A DNA stretch of 64,000 bases from Gerris lacustris (Eukaryota; Arthropoda; Insecta; Hemiptera; Gerridae). The translations under genes were made by a program, and so were the position numbers. The stretch covers positions 57,746,633 through 57,810,632 of the forward strand of contig OX578280.1 in the NCBI GenBank assembly GCA_951217055.1. Reading direction: 5' to 3'. The notes beneath the pieces are model-generated. The model did not search any database and was not told where the DNA came from. It saw only the letters and a list, made by a program, of their open reading frames with translations. Position 1 is the first letter of the stretch, and each line of letters begins with the position of its first letter. Of this stretch, positions 22,106-34,660 are shown one piece after another.

Positions 22106-23660
22106 AATAAAGGAAAATAAAATCAAGAGAATTTGAATTTGGCCCGACACTTAGAAATATCTTGATTTGGCAAAGATATGGGAAAATAAATAGCAAGGAG
22201 GGGACAACATCCCTGTAATAAAAAGGACAAATACTGTGATGAAAAAGGGGAAAATTTCTTAACTTCCCGAGGTTCATGTAAGAAGAGGACGCAATACTAG
22301 CTGCTCCTTTTTTAGAGGATTAATAAATCTTCTTTTTTTTTGCAATATTTCATATTAATTGAATAATTTTCACTTGTTACAAGTAAGGAAAAACCACAGG
22401 ATAAAATCTTCTATTTCTCTTAGAAGATACACTAATTGGCAGATTATTTATTTTTAGAATAAAATGTGTATTCTATTATTTTTACACTACAACGTACTCT
22501 ATTATAAGGTAGTCCGAAGTTGCCACAGCGTTCTACTGATTTGATTGTAAAGCAATAAAGAAGCGTAAGTTTAGTATACATGTTAGATCATTATTCACAA
22601 TATGTCTGTATTTATCTGCTACTGTAATGTCAATTTTCATTAATTTACTATAACATGTGGTATATTAAATTATTTTACTATTTATACAAAATAATCTTGA
22701 CAAATCTAGGCGCAATCCCTCTTGGAAATAGATGTTTTTTACTAACTGGAATATCAAATAAATCAATATACGACTGAAGATGGTTTTAGAATAGCCGAAA
22801 CATATCAATTATCAATTAGTGCCCTACTGTTCTTATTTCTACATCTCATCCGCCATCAATAGAAACTTTCCAAATGGCTTATTTATTTATAGTTCAGAAA
22901 AAATAAATTAAACTATAAACAAACTCTTGATGTACTATATTATATTGTTTAATGTAAAACAATAAGAAAATCATACTTCTTTAATAGAAAAAGTGATGTA
23001 ATCTTTTGGACGTCATAAAACTAAGGCGTTTTCCTGAAAAATGTATTAAACTAATTAAATATCGTCATTCTTCAGTCCCCTGTAATATATCCTGTCCTTG
23101 AGATAGCACTACTTACATTTATATCCTACTTACGTATAAATCAGAGAAATAAAATTTCAACATTTTTAGCTCAATTCCATTATTTTATTACTTAATATCA
23201 TTGTTTCTAATTTATTTCATTTATAATAAGCTTTGTAATCGAGTTCGATTTCAAAGCATACAACTCATTTTCAATTCTTATACAATTAAATTTCGATTTT
23301 TTACAATTTTAATTTATTTTCAAATTCTTAAAACTAAATTCCAATACTAAGATTAAGATACATATATATATTAAAAAGCACGCACAATATATGAGAGAAA
23401 CTCCTTCACTCAACGCGGAGGTTCGGTCATGTAACAAATCAAAACTTCACATAGCAGACTTTTCGGCAACCAACTATTTTAATGTCCCCATCTTAAGGGC
23501 GAACCTGTACAAATACAAAAGTAAGCGGTATAGGGAGAGAGTAAGGTAAGGAATATAAAAAGACATAAGATAAAAATAAAAGAAGAAAGAAATAAAAAAT
23601 TAAAGCATCGGACAAGATCACTTGATAGTAGAGAATGGATTTATGTATATATACATTTAT
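22105..23660. other. Intergenic, no gene recognised
   Basis: AT-rich sequence without coding signal. A short family X end (ACACTAATTGGCAGATTATT) occurs at about 22428. GACTGAAGATGGTTTTAGAA followed by GCCGAAACATA is at about 22767-22804. Confidence 0.6.
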
Positions 23661-23667
23661 ATATATA

Positions 23668-24684
23668 CAGGGTGGTCCAAAGTCTCCCCCCCCCCTCTTA
23701 ACTTTTGAACGGGTTGAGATAGATTAATGAAACTTGGGGGATCTGTACCATGCAAAGGGAAGTTTGTTTTCATGCAATCGCCCACTAGGGGAAACCACCA
23801 ACTTAGCCCCCAGGCCACCCAACTTCAAATTTTCAAATTGGAGTGTATATTTTTGATGGCATTTTTGGAGTCTACGGTAAAAAATAATAATCTTTTACCT
23901 GAAACTTTTTTTCTATTTGAAATATTTTGCCCCTTGCAGGGGGGCAAAGATAGCAAAATTACCCTTCCGACAATAATCTAAAGGGTTAGAGATAAATTAA
24001 TGAAACTTAGGGGATCCATACCATGTAATGGGAAGTTTGTTTTCATGCAATCGTGCAGTAAGGGTAACCACCCAGAGGAGCCCCCAGGCCTCCAAATTTC
24101 TAAATTTTAACCAGGAGTGTATATTTTCGATAGCAGATTTAGATTCTACGGCGAAAAATAAAAATATTTTACTTCCAACTTTTTTTTCTATCAACAATAA
24201 TTTGCCCCCTATAGCCTATAGGGGGGCAAAGGTATAAAAATGGTAGATTTCAGCGCCTGGGGGCAAAATAGTGGTTGCCCCTAGTACGCGAGTGGATGAA
24301 TACACACTCCTCTTTACATGGTACAGATCCCCCAAGTTCCATTACTTTGTTAAAAACCGTTTAGATTTTATAACGATCTAAGTATTATTTTCTTTCTATT
24401 TCGGAAGGGTAATTTGCTATCTTTGTCCCCCTGTTTGGGGCAAAATATTGGAGATAGAAAAAATAGTTTCAAGTAAATGTTTATTGTTTTCCACTGTAGA
24501 TTCCATATTTGCTATCAAAAATATACACTCCAATTTAAAATTTTGAAGTTGGGTGGCCTGGGGGCCTAGTGGGCGATTGCATGAAAACTAACTTCCCTTT
24601 GCATGGTAGAGACCCCCCAAGTTTCATTAATTTATCTCAAACCGTTCAAAAGTTAAAGGGGGGGGGGGAGACTTTTGGACCACC

Positions 24685-24687
<3 letters not shown>
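23668..24687. mobile_element. 1-kb TIR element with TA flanks
   Basis: The ends are inverted: CAGGGTGGTCCAAA(A)GTCT at both termini, then a C or G tract. They are flanked by TA, as for Tc1/mariner-type insertions. The interior is built from a module (GTTTTCATGCAATCG, GCCCCCAGGCC, AGTGTATATTTT) present twice in direct and twice in inverse order, making a long imperfect foldback. No transposase. Confidence 0.82.

Positions 24688-24768
<81 letters not shown>
24688..24768. repeat. (TA)n microsatellite
   Basis: About 80 bp of uninterrupted TA units abut the right end of the TIR element; a shorter TA-rich stretch abuts its left end. Confidence 0.95.
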
Positions 24769-24770
<2 letters not shown>

Positions 24771-25204
24771 CCAAATAACATATTTACTTTCCTTGTGATA
24801 ACTTTCACGAGTAGATACGATATCAAAACAAGATAACTAAATGTAAGACAACCCATGATATATTTTTGTCTACTACTGTTCTGTATGTCAGTGTCAGTAT
24901 CTATCAAGAAGCACTGAGGAAACCCATCACTAAAATCTACGGACTCCTGAACCCAAGAGGAAATATTCATAAGGTTGTTACTTCTTTGTTTATTTACAAG
25001 TTTGAAATTGATATTTCTTGATTTTTTAACGGGTTTGAAATAATAGTACGTTTTAGTACGAGTAAAATATACATAGCACATGTGCCATAGCTCAACGTGT
25101 TAAGAGGGCTAAAATGGGTAAAAATTGTAATGTTTTAACTGCAATGTTATTATATGGAGTTGAAATTCCAAAATATCCTATTTCATTAATTTATTTTTAA
25201 ACAT

Positions 25205-25690
25205 TTTGCTTCCGTTTTTACCGAAGGTGTTTCTCTTACATTCGGAAAACGAAAACTGTTGGTCATAACTGAAATTTGGATGTTAAATCTTAAATCATAA
25301 ATAGTCTATAGTTGGTCCCATATAAGTTTCAAACTGATATGCGCCCATTTGTTTCTCTTCCACATGCGCACAAACATACAGTTATTTACACTTATATCTT
25401 CAAAAGTACTTGTCTGATTTTTATAAAATTTTGATGGTTCGTCGAAAGTAGCCCGCAGATAGCCCCAGATTAATTTCAACCGTCTGTGCTCCTTACATTT
25501 TGCTAAAATGATACTTTAATTAATGTAAAAAGTCAAAACAATTTTGACAGATTTAAAAAACGGGGTGAAAATGAAATAAATGGAATAATAATAGGTTTTA
25601 AAAGCACGAAATTATTAAAATTTACGAAATGTATATATAAAAAAATATGAAGCTATTGACAGAATATTTTTTTATACAAATAATTTGAAA
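25205..25690 (+). repeat. Dispersed SINE-like family X, copy 2 (partial)
   Basis: It shares ATAAGTTTCAAACTGATATG-type, CCACATGCGCACAAACATAC, TTGTCTGATTTTTATAAAAT and AAAAACGGGGTGAAAATGAA blocks with the copies at 18.0 and 37.3 kb. A G tract of about 20 follows at 25745-25766. Confidence 0.7.
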
Positions 25691-26586
25691 TCTGCTGGGT
25701 ATTGAAAGGTGCTTTGTAGACGGGACAGTTTCAAATTCTAGCAGGGGGGGGGGGGGGGGGGGGGGGTATTCTACTCATTTCTTTTTATTCAATACATCGA
25801 AAATTAGATTTTAATATAGGAATAGTGACTTACAGGGATGAATTAGTTTCTAAATGGATTACAGTAATTAAAACATGTTTAATTAAAATCGTCAGAACCT
25901 TCTGAAGATTTTTTTAATGTGATTGGTGATATAAGTGAAGTGACAGTGGTATGTCACCTAAGGTATTATACGTTTTAAATTCCAAATTGGATCTAAATCG
26001 CTTTTTTAAGATCTATGTATCTACTCAGACTATATACAGATTTTTTGAAGGGTTTTCAACCAAAATCTTAAAATCGATTTACTTCTATCATAGCATTACC
26101 TTTTTATTAAATTATAGTACACCTATAAGTAAATTATTCAAATGATTGGTTGATTTGACTAAGATTTTGTGGTATCACTTCATAATTATGACTAGTGAGG
26201 AAAATAAAAAGTAACAAAACAATATTGTCACCATAGTATACTATCTTCAGTATAGTAGCCTTTCATGCTAACACTTACACTCAAGATAATATAAATGCCA
26301 AAGCACTAAAGCACGTTTATTTAACTATATAAAATTGTGGTGGCGGTGAAAATATTGTAATGTGTGTGTGTGTTATAATTAAATAAAGCAATTTAAGTGA
26401 CGAAAGGAAATTTTGGAGGAAAGTAAAAAATTTTAAAGAATTTTTCTTAGAAAAATATAATAAGTAACCAAGCTAATAAAAATTGTGTTAAGCCTTGATA
26501 TTTATGCCTAGGAATTTTTTTAAAACAATTATGTGCATTATTGTTAATGTTAAATTGATAATAATTTACGTCTATAGTCTTAAATA

Positions 26587-26740
26587 GGTACTTCTTTAGA
26601 GTCACTTAAGAATATAAACGACTTTGACGAAATAACTATTACGACAAAGGGATGCTTAGTCCAATGTACTTGCGGACTTTCGGACGAAGGAATATCAAAC
26701 TTCTGTTTTTATAAGGGGAGTAAAAATCTAAAGAAGTGCC
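26587..26740 (+). mobile_element. hAT MITE family M, copy 2 (short form)
   Basis: 154 bp from GGTACTTCTTTAGA to TCTAAAGAAGTGCC, flanked by the identical 8-mer CTTAAATA at 26579-26586 and 26741-26748. It lacks the extra terminal hairpin of about 70 bp found in the 226-236 bp copies. Confidence 0.88.
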
Positions 26741-27389
26741 CTTAAATATTAGATGCGACAAAATACAAAGTGCGACAAAAAAATGTAATTTTTAGGAAGA
26801 TTGAAAATATTTTTTGGTCAACCACATCCTGGTATGAGACCTGATACTATATTTTAATGCAGTTGCCCAAACCGGTTAACGATGCAAACAATTTAAAAAT
26901 TATTAATATAAATTGCAATTTAACCAAATAGTAATTATTATTCATGCTTTTTTTACGACGTAATGGACCTGTTTTTTCTAAAATAAAAGTACTTACAAAA
27001 TAAAAATAAACTATATAGCGAAGTTTTAATATGTAATTATTGGCTATTGGCTTTAATTGTATAAGATTAAGAAAATACAAATTAAAAGCATAGTAGTAAA
27101 AGTTAGCTTGGTATTGGTAGTAATAATTATAATAACAATGTTACTTCATGAACGTATTTGCATTTTATGTATAGTTTGTAGTATATAATGTATTCATTAA
27201 TTCTTCTTCCATTCCTTTGGAAAATAAGCTTGCTGGTGGGATAGAAAATCATTTAATTAAAATGTGATAATTTGATAATGTGAGTGATGTTTTATTACAT
27301 ATTATTTTTTTTAATTTTTTAGAATGTTGTTATAAATGAAAAATCGAAGACTATGTATATAGTAACTATAAATTTAGTGTCAAACCAGT

Positions 27390-27600
27390 CTGTATTAAAA
27401 TAGATTGCCATTTGGTGTGGCACATAGCTTCCTCACACCCTATTGCGTACATCATAGATTTTATGCTTTTACAAGCCATTATTGTCTAATTTGTTAAATT
27501 GTTTCCCTCGTTTTTTTTTAATCTGTCAAAATTGTTTTGATTTTTTACATAAATTAAAGCATCAATTTAGCATAATAATACAGTCAATCTGTCGTGATAA
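27390..27600 (-). repeat. Family X fragment, minus orientation
   Basis: Reverse of the family X right end: TTGGTGTGGCACATAGCTTC and CAAAATTGTTTTGATTTTTT. It is broken by the duplicated block that follows. Confidence 0.65.
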
Positions 27601-27639
27601 GAGGATGTCTGCGGAAAAAATTCGACGATGATTTTTTTT

Positions 27640-28115
27640 TTTTTTTGCGAGGATCGTTAGGGACACATGAGAAAAGCTTGACTCCAACTTTTCGGGAACA
27701 TCCGGTTGCGGAAGTAAGGAGTACGGGGTACAAAAGTCACAAAAACTATATAAACTTCATGATGCATGTCGTTGGAAAGCTCTTTAAGAGTACAGTAATT
27801 TTTGTTATATACACTTTTGTCATATTTTCATTTTTGAAGGGGGTAAAAAGGAAAAACAGGGGGGGAAAAAAATAAACAGTAAATCTGTAAATTGTGCCGC
27901 AAAGATCCGAGACTATATATATATTTTTTTTGTTTCCTGACTCGCTTGGAGCACATGAGAAAAGCTTAACTCCAACTTTTCGAGAACATAAAAGGACGGC
28001 AGAAGCACGGGGTACTGGGTACGGGGTACAAAAGTAAAAAAAGTATATACCCTTCATGATGCATGTCGTTGGAAAGCTCTTTAAGAGTACAGTAATTTTT
28101 GTTATATACACTCTA
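27640..28115. repeat. Tandem duplication, 297-bp period
   Basis: GATGCATGTCGTTGGAAAGC occurs at 27761 and 28058, within longer matching blocks (ACATGAGAAAAGCTT, TACGGGGTACAAAAGT, CTTTAAGAGTACAGTAATTT). It separates two family X fragments. Confidence 0.82.
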
Positions 28116-28169
28116 CATCTTGTAAAAGCAATGAAACCCGACTTGTATGTCGGAGTTATTTGTACGATT

Positions 28170-28568
28170 ATTCTTGTTTAAAATAGTCTGCCAATTTGTG
28201 TGGCACAGACCCTCCTCGCGTCCTATATCGTATACTTTAATGATTTTATGCTTTTAAAACCTATTTTTTGTCAAATTTATTTAATTTCCCCTCCGTTTTA
28301 AGTCTGCCAATTTTTGACATGAATTGAAGTAGGTCTATCTTTTGGCAACATTTTTTTTTTGGCTAATTTCGACAAAACATCTAAATTTCAGAAGGCTGAA
28401 ACTTATATGGGACCATCAATGGGCTAATTATGACATTCCATCTAAATTTTATTAAACTCGGACAAGTAGTTTTTAAGATATGTTGGATCAAAAAAAATGT
28501 AGCGACAGTCAGGCTGACACGGAACCATAAATGTTTTTTGATGTCTGAAACGGATTTCCGCTTCTTGG
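28170..28568 (-). repeat. Family X, minus-orientation copy cut by hAT insertion
   Basis: Reverse of the family X body, from TTTGTGTGGCACAGACC through CTGACACGGAACCATAAATG to TCTGAAACGGATTTCCGC. It stops where the hAT element at 28569 begins. Confidence 0.72.
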
Positions 28569-28709
28569 CAGGCCCGACCAGAGGGGGGGGGGGGGGGGGG
28601 GGGGGGCAAAATCCCCGGTGCCCGGCCTTGGGGGCCCTTTCTGTACGGATATTATGTTAAGTAAAAGTTCCCTTTTTTAAAAAGTTCAACGAGTTGGATT
28701 TGGGTACGA

Positions 28710-28979
28710 ATGTTATCCCTCATAAAATGTATGTATTGCTTTGAGCTATTGAGTTGCCAACCAGTTTCCGTAGCTCAGGATCAAAGATCGTTCAGTCTTT
28801 TAAGCAGGATAGAGAACTGTTTAAGATCAACTATGGGTCAACAGAGATTGTCAGACTTGGAGTTATTAACAATAGAGTCAAAACTTGCTCGGACTCTTGA
28901 TTTTGATCCTAATATACAATGTTTTGCAAAACTGAAAGCAAGGAAAGCAATGGTGCATACTTGTATTGTAAATATATAA
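28710..28979 (+). pseudogene. hAT transposase C-terminal (dimerisation) fragment
   Basis: The 89-residue frame contains PVSVAQDQRSFSLLSRIENC and LRSTMGQQRLSDLELLTIES. This matches the well-known hAT C-terminal pattern PVTVASAERSFSxLxxIKxxLRSTMxxxRLxxLxLLxIE of ZMYM-like transposases. The upstream catalytic region is missing or scrambled. Confidence 0.85.
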
Positions 28980-28983
28980 ATAT

Positions 28984-30250
28984 AAATTTTTAAGTTTTTG
29001 TAGTATTCATACTACGGAAAGATTAAATTTTACTTTAAATCAAATTATAATTATCCATAATTACGGGAGACATACAGAGAAAAATAAACCCCCGCACCGG
29101 GACTTGAACCACGGGCTCCTATATATCCGTTACAGGCGCTTTTACTAACTGAGCTATAAGGGAGAATGATTTTTCTCTGTCGTCACCGATACAAATTCCC
29201 CGAATCCAAGCTTTCAAATCTAGCCAGCCAAATATTCACGGCAATAGAACTAGATCGAGAATTAACTCTTATAATTATAAAGTACTCAATTAGTACCTGT
29301 ACCTAGTACAATCTATTAGAAATTCAAATTTTTAAGTTTTTGGTAGTATTCATACTACGGAAAGATTAAATTTTACTTTAAATCAAATTATAATTATCCA
29401 TAATTACGGGAGACATACAGAGAAAAATAAACCCCCGCACCGGGACTTGAACCACGGGCTCCTATATATCCGTTACAGGCGCTTTTACTAACTGAGCTAT
29501 AAGGGAGAATGATTTTTCTCTGTCGTCACCGATACAAATTCCCCGAATCCAAGCTTTCAAATCTAGCCAGCCAAATATTCACGGCAATAGAACTAGATCG
29601 AGAATTAACGCTTATAATTATAAAGTACTCAATTAGTACCTGTACCTAGTACAATCTATTAGAAATTCAAATTTTTAAGTTTTTGGTAGTATTCATACTA
29701 CGGAAAGATTAAATTTTACTTTAAATCAAATCATAATTATCAATAACTACGGGAGACATACAGAGAAAAATAAACCCCCGCACCGGGACTTGAACCACGG
29801 GCTCCTATATATCCGTTACAGGCGCTTTTACTAACTGAGCTATAAGGGAGAATGATTTTTCTCTGTCGTCACCGATACAAATTCCCCGAATCCAAGCTTT
29901 CAAATCTAGCCAGCCAAATATTCACGGCAATAGAACTAGATCGAGAATTAACGCTTATAATTATAAAGTACTCAATTAGTACCTGTACCTAGTACAATCT
30001 ATTAGAAATTCAAATTTTTAAGTTTTTGGTAGTATTCATACTACGGAAAGATTAAATTTTACTTTAAATCAAATCATAATTATCAATAACTACGGGAGAC
30101 ATACAGAGAAAAATAGACCCCCGCACCGGGACTTGAACCACGGGTCCTCCTATTAATCCATTACAGGTGCTCTTACCAACTGAATTCCCCAAATTCCCCG
30201 AATCCAAGCTTTCAAATATTTTCTACAAATCTAGCAAGCCAAATATTCAC
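28984..30250 (-). repeat. Tandem array, 343-bp unit with tRNA-like module
   Basis: Three full units and a diverged fourth; the same point recurs at 29101, 29444, 29787 and 30130. Units 1-3 are nearly identical. Each carries, on the minus strand, a tRNA-like segment with A box TAGCTCAGTTAG and B box GGTTCAAGTCC. The array lies inside the hAT element. Unit 4 has a different anticodon arm and a short deletion. Confidence 0.92.
29089..29164 (-). ncRNA. tRNA-like segment, array unit 1
   Basis: The minus strand folds as a degenerate cloverleaf: an acceptor of about five pairs (CTCCC with GGGGG), a D arm with GCTC, an anticodon stem CTGTA/TATAG with loop ACGGATA (GGA anticodon if real), and a T loop TTCAAGT in a poorly paired stem. 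Mismatches in the D and T stems argue for a tRNA-derived promoter rather than a working tRNA. Equivalent segments lie at about 29432-29507, 29775-29850 and, diverged, 30118-30187. Confidence 0.6.
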
Positions 30251-30718
30251 TATATAAATATAGTTCATAACAGAATATTTATGTAAAAAAAAGTGTTTTT
30301 CCGTGGTAGGCTGTGAAATAGTAACTTTAGAGCCTAAAAGACATAGCTAAAATCCATTTTTTCATTACGTGGACTTAAAAAATCTTTTCATTACTCCTAG
30401 CTGTAAAGAAAAAATCTTTTACGTCCTAGGAACTAAAAGATTTTTTATGTCCGGCGGGTAGTTGTCAAAACTTCCGTTAGTACCGCTGCAGTCTTTGTAG
30501 AAATGCTTCTAGTACGATTAAAATCCGCTAGATGTCAATGCGTTTTATTTATCTTTTCTTATAGTGTAACCTCTTTTTAAGGTTTCTTTTTTTAAGTCTT
30601 AAGTATGTACTAATATTTGTTATTATTATATATTGATTAGTGATTAATATTAAATGTTTTTTCATTGTCTGCTACCTCGGAAAAAATAGCATATGCTACG
30701 CGACTGTGAAGTGTTTTT

Positions 30719-30783
30719 TCTTTACCTTGGCAATATTTACTGTCTCGCTTCGCTCGACAGTAAATGTAATTGCCGCGGTAAAT
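30719..30783. repeat. GC-containing hairpin near right part of hAT
   Basis: TTTACCTTGGCAATATTTAC at the left is inverted as GTAAATGTAATTGCCGCGGT at the right around the palindromic centre TCGCTTCGCTCGA. The stem is about 25-30 bases with small bulges. Confidence 0.65.
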
Positions 30784-31016
30784 CACAGCCTAGTAACATA
30801 ATATACTATTATGTGTGCTAACACTTTTTTTTAAACTTTTTTCTTCCTTCCTTATTAAATTTAATATGAGTGTCTGTTACAGTATGCCCTCGTCAGTACT
30901 CTTGTTCATAAATTATTAGATATTAACGATTTTGCGTTTGGTTGGGGTGGGGAGGGGGCCCGGTTGAGTCTTTATCCTTGGGGCCCTCCTAGGCTCTGGG
31001 CGGCCCTGTTTCTTGG

Positions 31017-34000
31017 ATGAAGTATTCCAGTTGGTATTCCAGATGGATTAAAATAGCCGAATCACTAAACTAAAGGCACTCCAGCGCTATTTATTACGTA
31101 TACAATAATTGTAAACAAACCGCTATTGTATTGAAATATTTTGTTCATACTCAAATTCAAGAAATACTCCTTAATAATAATATAGGCGGCGAACTCAGCT
31201 CAACACGCAATGGCGCCGAGCGGCGGAGCGGCAAGCCATATTCTAGGCCTAGTTGGCCTAGTGGTAAATCTGGCACTGTGATTAGTATATGATATGCCTA
31301 CTTATCACTAATACCTTTACAATATTCGATGTTTTATAGTTTTACGAGTATAAATAAGGTTCCCAAGTTAATCTTCTTTTAATCTAAACATTGAGGCTAA
31401 TGATAAGCTGCTAAAACAAATATGTCTATTACGTAGTAACATTATTCAATTCTTATCCAACTTTTTATAAAATTTATAACTTTTATCAGGTTTTCCTGAC
31501 TTATAATTATGTAACTAAGTAAAATATATCGACTTTAAAATAGAAGAATAATCAGAGTTTGTAATCTAGAAACGTGAGATCGATTCATTCCACTAATATT
31601 GTTTGAAAGAGCGAAAAACAGAAAACTAAACCTTTTTAAAACTCAATACTCAAGTCCAAAAGAAAAGAAAATAGGTAGATATAAAATTGGCTAAAATAAA
31701 TTCATACTCGGGAAATAGGAAATAAATTACATTCATTTTTTTTTTTTTTTAATAATAAATCGACCAAATTATCTTCTTCCTTCTGCAAAACGCCTCAATT
31801 AATTCTATATCTACTCATACGGTTATTCTTGTTTAAAAACAATCTTGGTGTAATAATTTCTGCATAAATAAGCATTATATTAGGATGTAATATGCCCACT
31901 TATCACTATTAGTGTATATAATAAGTTGCTCCCTTCCCCTTCCCCTTGTTTTTGCCATTTTACATAACGGGTCTTAATTTTATATAAAATGACTATTATA
32001 TGGTAATGGTAAAATAAATTAAGACATCTTGTACATTTTTTATGATTTTTATTATCTACATAGATTAAAAGATTAAAACAAGAATATTACCTCAGACTTC
32101 AATAAAAATCAGCTATTCTTGTGATAATACATTACATCATATTATCATATTAACTTAGTATTGTTCTATTCTTGGATATGTATTTTACCTTTTTATAAAT
32201 ATAGCAGAGTAGGCTGATTTTGTTTGGAATTTTGTACCTTCACATTAATTTTATTGACTAAATAAAGAACTACACATATAATAATTTAAAAATGTAAATT
32301 GATCCAAAAAATTTGTTTCTAAAATTTCATTGAAAAGTTGAATTGGAATAAAATTTGGTTACCATTTTCAGTATAGGGATTAAAGCGACATTGAAATCAA
32401 TTAATAAATCTATTTTGTTTTTAAATACAGTTCCGTCAATTTTTATTAAAAATATGTGTGGTTCATTTGTGTAAAAATAAAAAATAAAAGGGGTCCATTT
32501 AAATGCTAATATATCCCAGAATTTAAAAAAAAATATATATAGCAACTGGAGAATGAGAACAAAAAAGACAATGCGAATATTTGTCTGTTCTATTATACTG
32601 TTTTTATGCATTTCACAAAATATATGTAGAATATGCTCGCTTTATTATTTATTATAGTGATTCTTTGCAACAAAAGCCCTTTATCAGAATAATTTCCTGG
32701 GCTTAATTTCTGTCAATTGTCATTTATACTTAAATAAACAAATCATCGTATTATTTTGCTAACTTCTTTAACTTATAATTTTCCCACTTTCAAGAAACAT
32801 AATTAATTCCCACATTCCCACAGCCTCATTATATGCAATTGTTTAATAGTTAACAGTGGCTAGTTTGTTTACTGCTATCATTTATAAAAATAGTTTTGAT
32901 ATATTTTTGTTTACTCTACATTATATTCTTTAATCAGTAATTATGTATTCACTACCACTAGCAAGTTTAGTCTTGTTCTATTAGTTGCATGTGTATGTGT
33001 ATATCAATATATATGTACTTATATGTATATTATGTATAGTACATAATATGATAAATGCAAAGGTGTTATTTTCTTTTAATTTATTAACTGATTAATTATA
33101 ATTTATGTAATCCTACCAAACTTCTATTTGTAAAAGTTTGTAGCTTAAATAAATATGCAAATATAATCTAGTTAACAGTGACAAAAAAAACATGTTGATT
33201 ACATAATGAAATAAGACTAGCTACATGAGAATAGGGGTTAGAAAGGTATCAATTGTCATTTGACAGTTATTATCCAAACATTAATGGGGATAATCAACTC
33301 TAAACGCCTCAACTCTATGACATATTTATTCATGATAATTGAGAGTTCTTATACATCTCCTCTTTTTCATACTGGTTAAATATAACTGTTTCTAACTCAC
33401 TCTCTCTGTTGCTATATGATTTCGTAACACGGAGTTAGTGAGTGACTATTTGATTGAAAGCAATTCAGACATGTATTCACTATTGTAATCAATAAGCCTA
33501 GAATGCTTGTTTTCTTCAAAGAAAGAAATCAACTCGTTAACTAAAAACCTGAGGAACTGTCGTTCATCAAACTAATTTTAGTAATTTAACTAATAAACAA
33601 AATCTTCTAATTGCAACCAATTTTTCGAATAGCTGTTATAGCTATTAGAGTCTCGTTTGTACTTGTTTTGCTGTTTGCTTCTGCATTTTTTACTTGTATT
33701 GTTCACTTTTATATTGTATTATTTTATTACTTATATAGGTACATATTACATATTATGTATATAACTAACATGACTATTATTATATGGTGATATAAATTAA
33801 GGCATCTTATATATTTATAAGATGCTTTGATCTGTTAGGTCAAAAGATTGAAACAAGAATATTGGTTTACATTTAATGCTTATGGGGAGAGAAATGTTAA
33901 AAAGTGTCCTCCGAACAGTTTAACCTATAATAAATTGGGTCCCTTAAGCAGTTTATGCTGCCCGCAACTTATAGAATTAATGATATAGTATATTATAAAA

Positions 34001-34029
34001 AAATATTCATAAAATTAATTGTATGCTTA
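31017..34029. other. Intergenic, no gene recognised
   Basis: AT-rich throughout except for a short GC-richer stretch near 31190-31270. That stretch includes TTGGCCTAGTGGT, an A-box-like string with no B box at a suitable distance. No coding exons seen. Confidence 0.55.
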
Positions 34030-34660
34030 ATTGATAAGGCGGCGGACAATATTAACCTAAAACATCGGTCCAAGACAACTCAGACAAACTTTCTTGTATA
34101 ATAGTTCGTAATTACTTAGCCCATTGTTTTCAATTATTAGTTTACGTATGCAAATTTAATTATTATTAAAAATTTAATCAAAATGTATCATAAAAATAAC
34201 TTCTCCTGGGCGGGGAATCGAACCCAGGCTCTTCTCCGTCCGCGTTTAAGCAATTTTCTCAGGAACTTGACTTTTCCCGGGAATACGGCTTATATCGTTA
34301 GATTCGTATTTAAATGGACTACATTTTAGAATTTTTTAATCAAAATCGTCGAAACCATTTTCGAAAAAAATGTTTATTTAACGTTTTTCAGAGTTTTTGG
34401 GGGGTAGCGCCCCCCAAATTTGGAGCAAAAATTCATTTTTCGATTTCACCTCGGTGTATGATTTTTATTTATGAACATGTATGCCAAATTTCAACAAAAT
34501 CGGCCCAGTAGTTTTGGCTCCAGGCGTCTGCACAGACAGCAGACCGACATTTATTAAAAACCACTTTTTTCTCCTTAGGTGGCCCCAAATCGAACAAAAT
34601 CTCAAAAACGAATTTTCACGCCATCACAATACTTTCTCTTTATATGAGAAAGTAAAAAGT
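34030..34660 (-). repeat. Dispersed family W with tRNA-like segment, copy 1
   Basis: On the minus strand it reads ACTTTCTCATATAAAGAGAA, the GGCGTGAAAATTCG-type start, the GGAGCCAAAACTACTGGGCC block and then a tRNA-like module with B box GGTTCGATTCCCC (about 34208-34222). It continues to about 34030. A forward copy lies at 52135-52740. Confidence 0.78.

Larger units (their letters stand above)
28569..31008 (+). mobile_element. hAT element of ZMYM/Buster-like type, 2440 bp
   Basis: The left end CAGGCCCGACCAGAGGG is matched by an inverted right end CAGGGCCGCCCAGAGCC. 8-bp flanks are CTTCTTGG at 28561-28568 and TTTCTTGG at 31009-31016 (7 of 8). It contains a transposase C-terminal fragment (28710-28979) and a 343-bp tandem array. 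A G tract lies at 28581-28606. Confidence 0.82.

Noticed and set aside
24569..25081. Frames with long Ile-Tyr runs near the TA tract
   Set aside because: Translation of (TA)n; the rest is low-complexity sequence of the TIR element.
27594..28111. Frames of 93 and 121 residues on opposite strands
   Set aside because: They arise from the 297-bp duplicated block and poly-T tracts and have no recognised domain.
29089..29164. Functional tRNA gene with GGA anticodon
   Set aside because: D and T stems have mismatches and the segment is locked in a 343-bp tandem unit, so a tRNA-derived promoter is more likely than a working tRNA.
28984..30250. CRISPR-like regular repeats
   Set aside because: Units are 343 bp and contiguous without short spacers, and the host is a eukaryote. 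It is a tandem array with tRNA-like segments.
31240..31275. tRNA or SINE head with A-box-like TTGGCCTAGTGGT
   Set aside because: No B box at a proper distance and no second copy in the window.
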